64,000 bases of DNA from Luteimonas vadosa (GTDB taxonomy: Bacteria > Pseudomonadota > Gammaproteobacteria > Xanthomonadales > Xanthomonadaceae), in assembly GCF_039543545.1 (NCBI RefSeq), contig NZ_BAABJY010000003.1:1-64000 (forward strand), read 5' to 3'. The translations under genes were made by a program, and so were the position numbers. The number at the start of each line of letters is the position of its first letter. The stretch's first letter is position 1. The notes beneath the pieces were generated by a model. The model did not search any database. It had not been told where the DNA came from and worked only from the letters and a program-made list of their open reading frames with translations. Below, one piece after another: positions 8,555-17,676 of this stretch.

Positions 8555-10747
8555 GTGGCGACGCAAGACCCAGTCAGCGCAGAGCGCGTGTTCGCGGCAC
8601 CCGGGGTCGATGCGTTGCCCGGCACCCTGAAGCGCATGCTGCGCGAAGCGGCCGCGGCCGCGCCCCTCGCCGCGGGTCGTTCGCATGACGTGCTGTTCGA
8701 CACCCTTGGATCGCTCTCGCTGCTCTCGGCCGACGCCGACGTGGTGACCGCGGCGCTGCTGCACGACCTGCCCGAGTGGCAGCGCGCTTGCGAGGCGACC
8801 TTGGCGAGGGATTACCCGGCGATCCTGTCGCTGCTCGAAGGCCAGCAGGCCGCGCAGCAGGTCGGGGCGCTCCATGCCGAGCAGGACGATCGCGTCCGCG
8901 GCCAGGAAGGCCTGCGCCGGTTGCTGCTGGCGATGGTGCGCGACCTGCGCGTCGTCCCGATCCTGCTGGCGCGGCAACTCGCCCGGATGCGCGCGGCCCC
9001 CTCGCTGGGGGTGCCGGAGCGGGAGGCGCTGGCCCGTCTCACCCGCGATATCCACGCGCCGCTGGCGAACCGGCTTGGCATCTGGCAGCTCAAGTGGGAA
9101 CTCGAGGACCTGGCGTTCCGCTACCTGCAGCCGGAAACCTACCAGCGCATCGCCCGGCTGCTCGACGACAAGCGCACCGGCCGGGAGCGCTACGTGGCCG
9201 GGGTGGTCGATGCACTCGCCGGTGCCCTGGCGGCACAGGGCATCGATGGCGAGGTCGCCGGCCGCCCGAAGCACATCTACAGCATCTGGAAGAAGATGCA
9301 GAAGAAGGATGTCCCCTTCGGCGAGCTGTACGACCTGCGTGCCGTCCGCGTGCTCGTGGCGGACGTCCCCGCCTGCTACGCCGCGCTCGGCGTGGTGCAC
9401 GCGCTGTGGGCGCCGATCCCGAGCGAATTCGACGACTACATCGCCCGGCCCAAGCACAACGACTACCGCTCGCTGCATACCGCCGTGGTGGGGCCGGAAG
9501 GCAAGACCGTCGAAGTGCAGATCCGCACCCGAGAGATGCACGCCCAGGCGGAGCTGGGCGTCGCCGCGCACTGGCGCTACAAGGAAAAGGGTGGTTCGCA
9601 CCGTTCCGGCGCCGGCGATGCGGCCTGGGATCGCAAGGTGGAATGGATGCGCCGCCTGCTGGAAGGGCACGACCAGGGCCAGGCGCGTGGCGAGCCGGGG
9701 AACGAGGAGGGATCGCTGGCGGGCGGGCTGGCGTCCGAACTGACCGAGGACCGCATCTACGCGCTGACGCCGAAGGGGGAGGTGATCGACCTGCCTGCCG
9801 GCGCAACACCGCTGGACTTCGCCTACCGAGTGCACACCATGGTCGGCCACCGCTGCCGCGGCGCCAAGGTCGATGGTCGGATCGTGCCGCTGGATCACGT
9901 GCTCGCCAGCGGGGATCGCGTGGAAATCCTCACCGGCAAGCATGCCGAGCCGCGCCGCGACTGGCTGGTGGCCGCCAACGGCTTCCTCGCCAGTGCGCGC
10001 TCGCGCGAGAAGGTGCGCCAGTGGTTCCACAAGCTCGACCGAGAGCGCAACGTGCACGACGGCCGGGAACTGCTGGAAAAGGAACTCAAGCGCCTGGGCG
10101 TGCACCAGGTTGATCCCGCGCCGATCCTGCGCCGCTTCAACGTCGACAGCTACGACGACCTGTGCGTGCAGGTCGCCCTGGGCGACGTCGGTCCGCACCA
10201 GGTGGGCCGGGCGCTGCTGGAGCATGAGCGCGCCGAGGACCGCGACGACGACGAAGCCGGGGAGGCGTTGGCGCTGCGGACGCCGAGGCGGGCGCCCAAG
10301 GCGGCGACCTCGGCGTTCACCGTGGTCGGCGTCGGCAACCTGCTGGTGCAGGTCGCGCGCTGCTGCCAGCCGCTGCCGGGCGAGGCGGTGTCGGGCTACC
10401 TCACCCGCAACCGCGGGGTCAGCGTCCATCGCAGCGATTGCGCGGCCTTCCTGCGGCTGTCGGCCAGGCAGCCGCAGCGGGTGATGCCCGTGGAGTGGGG
10501 CAAGGCCGAGGGTGGACACGAGGCCGAGGTCACGATCGACGCCGTCGACCGCAAGCACCTGCTCAAGGACGTGACCAACCTGATCGCGCAGCAGGACGCG
10601 CACGTGCTCGCGATCAGCAGCGGCCCGGCACGGGGGGCGCGCATGCGCTTGAAGCTGCGCCTCCGCGTCAGCGATTTCGGCCAGTTGTCGCGGCTGCTGG
10701 GCAGGATCGAGGCCTTGCCCGGGATCGAGGCCGCGCGCCGGACATGA
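8555..10747 (+). CDS. relA: (p)ppGpp synthetase RelA
   Basis: The 730-residue ribosome-associated enzyme transfers pyrophosphate from ATP to GDP or GTP during amino acid starvation. The synthetase domain (about residues 230-345) has PKHIYSIWKKMQKK and the RelA-type EFDDYIARPKHNDYRSLHT near 291-309. TGS (YALTPKGEVIDLPAGATPLDFAY), zinc-finger-like CCQPLPGE and C-terminal ACT domains follow. The N-terminal hydrolase-like domain keeps an HD pair at 70-71, but the downstream ED is EW and the LADRLHNMR-like motif reads LLARQLARMR, so hydrolysis should be lost. The GTG start has only a distant AGGA. A SpoT homologue is expected elsewhere. Confidence 0.95.
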   Translation: MATQDPVSAERVFAAPGVDALPGTLKRMLREAAAAAPLAAGRSHDVLFDTLGSLSLLSADADVVTAALLHDLPEWQRACEATLARDYPAILSLLEGQQAAQQVGALHAEQDDRVRGQEGLRRLLLAMVRDLRVVPILLARQLARMRAAPSLGVPEREALARLTRDIHAPLANRLGIWQLKWELEDLAFRYLQPETYQRIARLLDDKRTGRERYVAGVVDALAGALAAQGIDGEVAGRPKHIYSIWKKMQKKDVPFGELYDLRAVRVLVADVPACYAALGVVHALWAPIPSEFDDYIARPKHNDYRSLHTAVVGPEGKTVEVQIRTREMHAQAELGVAAHWRYKEKGGSHRSGAGDAAWDRKVEWMRRLLEGHDQGQARGEPGNEEGSLAGGLASELTEDRIYALTPKGEVIDLPAGATPLDFAYRVHTMVGHRCRGAKVDGRIVPLDHVLASGDRVEILTGKHAEPRRDWLVAANGFLASARSREKVRQWFHKLDRERNVHDGRELLEKELKRLGVHQVDPAPILRRFNVDSYDDLCVQVALGDVGPHQVGRALLEHERAEDRDDDEAGEALALRTPRRAPKAATSAFTVVGVGNLLVQVARCCQPLPGEAVSGYLTRNRGVSVHRSDCAAFLRLSARQPQRVMPVEWGKAEGGHEAEVTIDAVDRKHLLKDVTNLIAQQDAHVLAISSGPARGARMRLKLRLRVSDFGQLSRLLGRIEALPGIEAARRT

Positions 10748-10817
10748 GCCTGCGCAGGCGACGCGCCCGCCACGATCACGGCGGTGTTCACCCTTGCGCT
10801 TCTATGCTGGCGCAGTG

Positions 10818-12434
10818 ATGCGCAAAGACCCGACGTGGACCGCCGATCAGGCGCTGGAGGCGAGCCGGCCGCAGGTCCGCCGCGAACCCACGCTAGGCAG
10901 CCTCGAGGGGATCGACACGCCGACGCCGGCACCGCGCCGCCGTCCGTGGCGCCGGTCGCCGCCCGCCAGCATCCGGCGGTGGGCATGGCGTGCGGCAGCC
11001 GTCGTCGGGGTGTTGTTGCTGGCGGTGCTGGTGTTCCGGCAGCCGATCGCGGACTGGATCTGGCCGGAAACGCGGGCCCAGGCCCTGCAGTCCGCCGCCG
11101 CCCGGGCGCTGGCGTCCAACCGGCTGACCGCCGCCGACGGCAGCGGCGCCCGCGAGCTGTACGAGGCGGCCCTGGCGATCGACCCCGATCGCGGTGAAGC
11201 CCTGACGGGTCTGGCGAACGTCGCCTCGGCCGCGCTGGTGGCGTCGGTGGCGGCGCTGCGCCGGAACGACTTCGAAACGGCCCACGGCCACCTGCGCCTG
11301 GCGCGCGAATTGTCGGTGCCCGCCGCCCACGCCGATGCCGTCGCCGACGCCTTGCGACGACGGGAGGCCGCGCATGCGGGGATCGACCAGCTCATGGCCC
11401 GGGCGGAGGCGGCGCACCTGGCTGGGCGGCTCGATGGCGATCCGCAGGCGGCCTTGCCGCTGTATCGCCGCGTGCTGGAACTGCAGCCGGAGCGCGCCGA
11501 CGCCCTGCGCGGCCGCGAGGACGCCTTGACCGAGCTGCTGGATTCGGCGCGCGCCGCCTTGCGCGAAGGCGACCTCGACGTCGCGGCGCGACGGATCGCG
11601 CTGGCCCGCAAGTACGACCCGGGCCACGTGGACCTGCCCGACAGCCAGGCGCGACTGACCGAGGAGACCGAGGCGCTGCGCCGTCGCGCGGACCGCGACC
11701 TCAAGTGGGGCCGGCTGCCGGAGGCGACCCGGGCCTACCGCAGCCTGCTGGCGCTGTCGGCCACCGACGAGGCCGCCGTGCGAGGGCTGTTGGCCGTCGC
11801 CGGTGCGCATGCCGCGCGCGCGCAACGCTTCGCCGCGGACTTCCGGTTCGGCGAGGCGCAAGCCGAGCTGGAGGCCGCGCGTGCGCTGGCGCCGGATGCC
11901 GCCGAGGTGCGTGACGCGACACGCCGGCTCGCACGCGCCCGACAGTCGAGCGCGCGCCTGTCGCCCGGCGTTTCCTCGCGCGACCGTGACCAGCGCGTCC
12001 GCAGCCTGCTGGCGGACGCCGCCGCGGCCGAGGCACGTGGCGACCTGCTGGCGCCTCCCGGCGAAAGCGCATTCGACAAGGTGCGCGCGGCGCGCGCACT
12101 GGCGCCGGATTCCAGGGCCGTACGGGAAGCTGCCGCGCGCCTGCTGGGGGCGGCGAATGCCTGCTTCGAACGCGAGTTGCGCGGCAACAGCCTCGGGAGG
12201 GCGCGTGCCTGCCTGGACGCGCGCAGCGCGCTATCGGACGACGATGCCGGGATCGCCGCAGCAAGGCGACGGCTGGCGGAGCGATGGCTGGCGGTCGGCA
12301 ACGAGCGCCTCGGCGCGGACGAACTGCAGGCCGCCGCCGCCGCGTTGGCGCAGGCGCGTGCCCTCGACCGGTCGACGCCCGGCCTGGCCGAATTCGACCA
12401 GCGCATGCGCGCCGCGACGGCGTCCAACGACTGA
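10818..12434 (+). CDS. Membrane-anchored TPR-like protein of unknown function
   Basis: The product of about 538 residues has a basic, proline-rich N-terminus, then one transmembrane helix (AAAVVGVLLLAVLVFRQPIA, about residues 60-80), so the rest is probably periplasmic. The remainder is Ala/Arg/Leu-rich helical repeats resembling tetratricopeptide units, for example ARELYEAALAIDPDRGEALTG and ALPLYRRVLELQPERADALR. No catalytic motif is visible. A scaffold or envelope-assembly role is possible but not shown. The start MRKDPT is weakly supported; GTG one codon upstream or TTG at 10794 are alternatives. It follows relA by 70 bp on the same strand and ends 11 bp from a convergent glycosyltransferase gene. 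Confidence 0.8.
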   Translation: MRKDPTWTADQALEASRPQVRREPTLGSLEGIDTPTPAPRRRPWRRSPPASIRRWAWRAAAVVGVLLLAVLVFRQPIADWIWPETRAQALQSAAARALASNRLTAADGSGARELYEAALAIDPDRGEALTGLANVASAALVASVAALRRNDFETAHGHLRLARELSVPAAHADAVADALRRREAAHAGIDQLMARAEAAHLAGRLDGDPQAALPLYRRVLELQPERADALRGREDALTELLDSARAALREGDLDVAARRIALARKYDPGHVDLPDSQARLTEETEALRRRADRDLKWGRLPEATRAYRSLLALSATDEAAVRGLLAVAGAHAARAQRFAADFRFGEAQAELEAARALAPDAAEVRDATRRLARARQSSARLSPGVSSRDRDQRVRSLLADAAAAEARGDLLAPPGESAFDKVRAARALAPDSRAVREAAARLLGAANACFERELRGNSLGRARACLDARSALSDDDAGIAAARRRLAERWLAVGNERLGADELQAAAAALAQARALDRSTPGLAEFDQRMRAATASND

Positions 12435-12445
12435 CGCCGCCTGGA

Positions 12446-14545
12446 TCAGGGCTGCAGGAAGACCTGGCGAACCGTTTCTTGCGCCGCGTCCATCGAGAAA
12501 TGCCTGGAAACGTTCTCCAGGCCGTGGCGGCTCAGGGACGACCAGAGGTCCGGGTCGTCGTGCAGGCGGACCACGGCCCGGGCGAACGCTGCGGCATCGT
12601 CGGCGACCAGCACGTCGAAACCATCGCGCAGGTGCATACCCTCGACCGCGCAGGTGGTGGCCACCACGGGCTGGCCGTGGGCCATGCTCAGGTTGACCTT
12701 TCCCTTGACCCCCGCGCCGTAGCGCAGCGGCGCCACGGCGACCCGGCACCCGTCCATCCACGGGCGGATGTCGGGGACGTGGTCGTGCACGACGACGCCG
12801 TCGATCTCGCCCCGTGCGCGGATCGCGGTCGGCACGTTGCCCCCGATGCAGTGGAAGCGCACCTCGGGCAGGTCCTGGCGGATCAGCGGGAATACTTCAT
12901 CGACGAACCAGCCGATCGCATCGACGTTCGGCGGATGCCGGAAGCCGCCGACGAACACGAGGTCCCGGCGCTCGGCGTAGGGCAGGCCCGGGCCGGCGAC
13001 TTCATGCAGGTTCGACAACACTTCGACGTGGGCGTCGGGGGCGTCGTGCGACAGCAGGACGCGCTCGGCCTGGCTGACCACGAGGGTCATGTCGCTGCGG
13101 GCGATCACCTCCAGTTCGAGGCCGCGGGTCGTGGCGGCCTGCCTCGCCAATGCCGCGTCGCCCGCCAGCGCCGCGGCGCGTTGCTCGCGCACGTAGTGCA
13201 GGTCGACCGTGTCGAACACCACGCGGGCCTGCGGCGCGTGCTTGCGCAGCAGCGGCAGGAATTCGCGGGCGACGTAGTGCCGGCAGACGAGCGCGACATC
13301 GAAGCGCTCGCCGTGCTCGGCGAACCATTTCGATATTCCCGAACTGTACGGGGCATGCCAGGCCTCGACCCCGAGCCGTTGCAGCGCCACGGTGTGGGCC
13401 CCGCAATGCTTGCCGTTGGCTGGCAGGAAGACCACGTGCGCGCCCTGGTCCGACAGCATCTTCATCAGGTTGACCAGACGCAACGAGGCGGAGTCGTTGT
13501 CCGCGCGGGGCGTCCACTCGTCGATGACCAGGACCTGGCGCTGCGCTGCATGCAGTCGACCCGGGGACGGCCGCGCGCCGCCGTCCGCCATCGCCTTGAG
13601 TTCCTCCGCCCATTTGGCGCGGAAGATGGCCTTGTTCCTCTCCTGCGACGCCTTGATGCCCCGCGTCGGATCGGTGCCCGCCGTGGCGCCCTCGTCGTGG
13701 ACCACGCGAGCGGCCGGTTGGTAAAGCACGCGCCTGCCGGCGGCGCGGACCGCGAAGGCCAGGTCGGTGTCCTCGTAGTATGCCGGGGCGTAACGCGCGT
13801 CGAATCCGCCGAGCGACTCGAACAAGGAGCGCGGGATCGCGATGGCCGCGGCGCTGGCATAGTCGGTGTCGCGCAGGTACCCGAAGCGCGGATCGTCCGG
13901 CGACTCGAAGCGCCCATAGTTCCATGCGTTGCCGTCGGCGAAGACGACGCCACCGGCTTCCTGCAGTCGTCCGTCCGGATACAGCAGCTGCGCGCCCACC
14001 AGGCCGGCGTCGGGGTGGGCGGCGAAGGTATCGACCATCGCATCCAGCCAGCCGGGTTGCGGCACCGTGTCGTTATTGAGGAAGACCAGCAGGTCGCCCT
14101 GCGCCAGGGCCGCACCGTCGTTGCAGGCAGCGATGAAACCGCCATTGCGCGCGCGGCGGTGGTAGCGCAGTCCCGCGACCTGCGGTAGCGCTGCGACCGT
14201 CTCGTCGGAGCAGCCATCATCCACGACGATGACCTCGAACGCGGTCCGCGGCGGGTGTTCCGCGATCGCCCGCAGGCAGGCCAGCGTATGCGGGAACTGG
14301 TCGAAGACCGGGATGACGACACTGGCGCGCGGATGGCCGCTGGTGGGGAGGGCGAAAGGAGCAAACGGCCCGGGCGCGGGCACGTACAGTCCTCTCGCGG
14401 CGGTCGGCCTGGCGCGTCCCAGGTGAGCCTTGGCGCGCGCCAGGCTCTCGCGCCAGCCGCGGGTGCGCAGGCTGGCGAGCGTGCGGCGCAGCAAACCCAT
14501 CGCGCGGTCGACCAGGAAGCGCGCATCGGCCAGGGAATAAGCCAT
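12446..14545 (-). CDS. Two-domain glycosyltransferase (GT2 fused to a GT4-like domain)
   Basis: The 699-residue product joins two putative transferases. The N-terminal part (about 70-330) is GT-A family 2: ASVVIPVFDQ, VVDDG at 107-111, NGGFIAACNDG, the metal-binding NND at 157-159 and YYEDTDLAF. The C-terminal part (about 350-699) is GT-B family 4-like: VLVIDEWTPRADNDSASLR, then VFVGGFRHPPNVDAIGWF, VAPLRYGAGVKGKVN and a final helical segment. Such fusions build surface polysaccharide or glycan chains, with each domain adding a sugar. The substrate cannot be told. No polysaccharide cluster surrounds it. It is divergent from mrcB. Confidence 0.88.
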   Translation of the reverse strand: MAYSLADARFLVDRAMGLLRRTLASLRTRGWRESLARAKAHLGRARPTAARGLYVPAPGPFAPFALPTSGHPRASVVIPVFDQFPHTLACLRAIAEHPPRTAFEVIVVDDGCSDETVAALPQVAGLRYHRRARNGGFIAACNDGAALAQGDLLVFLNNDTVPQPGWLDAMVDTFAAHPDAGLVGAQLLYPDGRLQEAGGVVFADGNAWNYGRFESPDDPRFGYLRDTDYASAAAIAIPRSLFESLGGFDARYAPAYYEDTDLAFAVRAAGRRVLYQPAARVVHDEGATAGTDPTRGIKASQERNKAIFRAKWAEELKAMADGGARPSPGRLHAAQRQVLVIDEWTPRADNDSASLRLVNLMKMLSDQGAHVVFLPANGKHCGAHTVALQRLGVEAWHAPYSSGISKWFAEHGERFDVALVCRHYVAREFLPLLRKHAPQARVVFDTVDLHYVREQRAAALAGDAALARQAATTRGLELEVIARSDMTLVVSQAERVLLSHDAPDAHVEVLSNLHEVAGPGLPYAERRDLVFVGGFRHPPNVDAIGWFVDEVFPLIRQDLPEVRFHCIGGNVPTAIRARGEIDGVVVHDHVPDIRPWMDGCRVAVAPLRYGAGVKGKVNLSMAHGQPVVATTCAVEGMHLRDGFDVLVADDAAAFARAVVRLHDDPDLWSSLSRHGLENVSRHFSMDAAQETVRQVFLQP

Positions 14546-14694
14546 CTATCGCAAAACTCTTGCTGACCAGGGGACTTGCGGCAGGGTTCGGCGAGCGATC
14601 GCTACGTTAGACTCCGCATTCAGCGCATTGTCGCATTCCCCCAGCCTGTCCCGCCCGCCGGGGCATCCATCGACGCAAAGGGTGCCCACGCTCC

Positions 14695-17136
14695 ATGGCC
14701 CGCATCGACTACGACGAAGACGACCACGATTACGACGACGACCTGGCGCCCGACTGGCGCCGGCGGTTGTTGACCTGGGGGTTGGCCGCAGTCGGCCTCG
14801 GGCTGGGTTTCCTGATCCCTTACACCCTGTACCTGAACCACCAGGTCGGCGAGCGGTTCGGCCAGCTGCGCTGGCAGCTGCCGACCCGCGTCTACGCCCG
14901 TCCCTTGCAGCTCCAGCCGGGCCTGGCGATGGACCGGCAGACCTTGGCCACCGAACTCGCCGCAGCCTCCTATCGGGAGGGCGACGGCGTCAGGTCGGGG
15001 ACCTGGAAGCGCGACGGCAGCCGCTGGACCATCGCCAGCCGCGGTTTCCAGGACATCGACGGCCCGGTCGGGCCCAGCAGGGTCGAGGCGCAGGTGTCGG
15101 GCGGCCGCGTGACCGCCGTCCGCGACCTGGCCGGCAAGCGCAAGGTGAAGTCGGCGCGGCTGGATCCGGCGCGCATCGCCACACTGTACGGCCAGAAGCA
15201 GGAAGAGCGCCGGCTGGTCCGCATCGAGGAAGTGCCGCAACGGTTGACCGACACGCTGCAGGCGGTCGAGGACCGCAACTTCGCGCACCACCACGGCATC
15301 GACCTGGGCGGAATCCTGCGCGCGGCCTTCGTCAACGTGAAGTCCGGCGAGGCCAGGCAGGGCGCAAGCACCCTGACGCAGCAGCTGGCCCGCTCCGGCC
15401 TGCTGGGCATCGGCCGCGAGCAGACGCTGACCCGCAAGTTCAACGAAATCCTGTACGCGATGCTGATCGAGGCGCGTTACGACAAGGGAACGATCCTGGA
15501 GGCCTACCTCAACCAGGTCTACCTCGGCCAGCGAGGCGCGCAGGCGATCCACGGGGTTTCCGCGGGCGCGGAGTTCTGGTTTGGGCGGGCGCTCGACGAC
15601 CTGACCACCGAGCAGATCGCTTTGATGGTCGGCATCATCCGCGGGCCCTCGCACTACGATCCGCGACGCCATCCGGAGCGCGCCAAGGCGCGGCGCGACC
15701 TGGTGATCGGGCAGATGCTGGAAACCGGCCTCATCGAGCAGGCCGAGCACGACCGGGCGCTCAAGGCGCCCCTGGGCATCACCGAGTCCCCCGGCACCAC
15801 GTCGGCCAACCGCTTCCCCGCCTATGTCGACCTGGTCCGCCGGCAGCTTGCCCGCGACTACCCGGCCGACGCCTTGCAGGGCGCCGGCCTGAGCGTGATG
15901 ACCGCCATGTCGCCTTCGGCGCAGGCGTACGCGGAAGGCGCGGTGACGCGCACCCTCAAGGCGCTCGAGGGCAAGAAGCGCCCGCCGCTGGAGGCGGGGG
16001 TGGTGGTGACCGATGTCCATCGCGGCGAGGTGATCGCGGTGGTGGGCAGCCGGGATGTCGCCACGCCCGGGTTCAATCGCGCGGTCGAGGCGCAGCGCCC
16101 GGTCGGTTCGCTGCTCAAGCCGTTCGTCTACCTGCTCGCGCTGGCCACGCCGCAGCAGTATTCGCTGGCGACCTGGGTGGACGACAGCCCGATCACGGTG
16201 ACCCTGGACAACGGCCGGCGGTGGAACCCGGGCAACTCGGACGGCCGCAGCCATGGCAGCGTGCGCCTGATCGATGCGCTGGCGCGGTCCTACAACCAGG
16301 CCACGGTTCGCGTCGGGATGGTCGTGCGCCCGGAGCGGTTGTCCCGGCTCATGGAGCAGCTCGCGGGGATCAAGTCGACGGCGAATCCGTCGCTGATCCT
16401 GGGCTCCGTCGACCAGAGCCCCTACGCCATGGCGCAGCTGTACCAGTTCCTTGCGTCCGACGGCGAAATCCAGCCCCTGTACGCCGTGCGCGGCGTGCTC
16501 GACCCCGACGGTCGCGTGCTCAAGCGCTACGACAAGGCACCGCCGACCCCCGATGACGGCGACCGGACGGCGGCGCGCCTGGTCACCACGGCCCTGCAGC
16601 ACACCGTGACGTCCGGGACCGCGCGCCAGCTGCTCAACGACGGCCTGGGCAGGCTCAAGGCCGCCGGCAAGACCGGGACCAGCAACGACGGCCGCGACAG
16701 CTGGTTCGCGGGTTACACCGGCGACCACCTTGCCGTGGTCTGGGTCGGCAACGACGAGAACAAGACCACGGGCCTGTACGGCGCGACGGGTGCGATGCGC
16801 GTGTGGTCGGGCCTGTTCAAGCGGCTTCCCAGCGCGCCCCTGGAAGTCGGCGGCAAGGGGCTGGACTGGCAATGGGTGGCGCAGGGTTCCAGCACCGATG
16901 CCGGGTGTCCGGGCGCGACCCGTTTTGCCTTCGCCGCCGGCTTCGCGCCCCCTTACCAGCCCTGCCACTACGGCGACCCTGATCCCTACGCGATGGATCC
17001 CTACGCCACCGACCCGGACGAGGATCGCGGTGGCTGGCGCGAATGGTTCGGCATCGGCGATCGGGGCCAGGAGCTCGACCCCGCCAAGCGGATCGAGCGC
17101 CCCGCGGACGATGTGCCGCCGCCCCCAGAGCCCTGA
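14695..17136 (+). CDS. mrcB: Bifunctional penicillin-binding protein 1B
   Basis: The 813-residue peptidoglycan synthase polymerises lipid II and cross-links stems in the periplasm. A short acidic cytoplasmic tail and one transmembrane helix (about 25-45) precede a UB2H-like segment. The GT51 domain has its catalytic Glu at 192 in EDRNFAHHHGID and RQGASTLTQQLAR. The transpeptidase has SLLK at 472-475, SYN at 532-534 and KTGT at 659-662. Motifs, domain order and length agree with PBP1B rather than PBP1A. A lipoprotein gene begins three bases after the stop. Confidence 0.95.
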   Translation: MARIDYDEDDHDYDDDLAPDWRRRLLTWGLAAVGLGLGFLIPYTLYLNHQVGERFGQLRWQLPTRVYARPLQLQPGLAMDRQTLATELAAASYREGDGVRSGTWKRDGSRWTIASRGFQDIDGPVGPSRVEAQVSGGRVTAVRDLAGKRKVKSARLDPARIATLYGQKQEERRLVRIEEVPQRLTDTLQAVEDRNFAHHHGIDLGGILRAAFVNVKSGEARQGASTLTQQLARSGLLGIGREQTLTRKFNEILYAMLIEARYDKGTILEAYLNQVYLGQRGAQAIHGVSAGAEFWFGRALDDLTTEQIALMVGIIRGPSHYDPRRHPERAKARRDLVIGQMLETGLIEQAEHDRALKAPLGITESPGTTSANRFPAYVDLVRRQLARDYPADALQGAGLSVMTAMSPSAQAYAEGAVTRTLKALEGKKRPPLEAGVVVTDVHRGEVIAVVGSRDVATPGFNRAVEAQRPVGSLLKPFVYLLALATPQQYSLATWVDDSPITVTLDNGRRWNPGNSDGRSHGSVRLIDALARSYNQATVRVGMVVRPERLSRLMEQLAGIKSTANPSLILGSVDQSPYAMAQLYQFLASDGEIQPLYAVRGVLDPDGRVLKRYDKAPPTPDDGDRTAARLVTTALQHTVTSGTARQLLNDGLGRLKAAGKTGTSNDGRDSWFAGYTGDHLAVVWVGNDENKTTGLYGATGAMRVWSGLFKRLPSAPLEVGGKGLDWQWVAQGSSTDAGCPGATRFAFAAGFAPPYQPCHYGDPDPYAMDPYATDPDEDRGGWREWFGIGDRGQELDPAKRIERPADDVPPPPEP

Positions 17137-17139
17137 GCC

Positions 17140-17676
17140 ATGCCCGCCATGCCCGCCATGTCGCGATCGATCTGTGTCCTGGTGCTCGCCGGTCTTGCCG
17201 CGTGCGCCAGCGCGCCCGAGCCTGCGTCGCCGCAGCGCCCGTCCCTGGCCACGGAGACGCCGGAGCAGATGGTCGCCTCCATCCGCGCCAGCGCGGGCGA
17301 CGGCGAAGGCGAGCTGGCGGTCCAGCCGTTGCGCGATCCGATGGTCGAGGACCTGCGCGAGGAGGCCCAGCGCCTGGAGGCCCAGCGCCGCCATGCCGAC
17401 GCCGGTGCCGCGCTCGACCGCGCGATCGAAATCGTGCCGGACGATCCTGCCTTGCTGCAGGAACGCGCCGAAGTCGCCCTGCTCGAAGGCGACCCGGCGA
17501 TCGCGGGCGCCTTGGCCGAACGCGCCCACTCGCTGGGCGCGCAGGTCGGACCGCTGTGCCGCCGCCATTGGGCGACGATCGAGAAGGTCCGGCTGCTGGC
17601 CGCCGATGCGGCCGGCGCGGCCGACGCCAAGGCGAGGATCGAAGCCTGCAAGCTCGCTCCGCCGCCGCGCTATTGA
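17140..17676 (+). CDS. TPR lipoprotein, candidate PBP1B activator (LpoP-like)
   Basis: The 178-residue product has a lipoprotein signal ending in LAGLAAC, so it should be lipidated and, with Ala after the Cys, sorted to the outer membrane. After a flexible segment comes a helical part with a TPR-like pair (EAQRLEAQRRHADAGAALDRA, then AIEIVPDDPALLQERAEVA). The gene begins three bases after mrcB, so the two are almost certainly co-transcribed. In Pseudomonas a TPR lipoprotein encoded beside the PBP1B gene, LpoP, activates PBP1B; position, anchor and fold suggest the same role here, which is inference. Three Met codons (17140, 17149, 17158) leave the start open. Its stop overlaps the next start. 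Confidence 0.82.
   Translation: MPAMPAMSRSICVLVLAGLAACASAPEPASPQRPSLATETPEQMVASIRASAGDGEGELAVQPLRDPMVEDLREEAQRLEAQRRHADAGAALDRAIEIVPDDPALLQERAEVALLEGDPAIAGALAERAHSLGAQVGPLCRRHWATIEKVRLLAADAAGAADAKARIEACKLAPPPRY

Noticed and set aside
8501..10603. A 700-codon antisense frame opposite relA
   Set aside because: Same GC-driven effect: no ribosome binding site and no family resemblance, while RelA is unmistakable.
14620..17568. A 982-codon antisense frame across mrcB and the lipoprotein gene
   Set aside because: Long antisense frames are expected at this GC content. The translation is rich in Arg, Gly and Val without domains, and the plus strand encodes PBP1B with all catalytic motifs.
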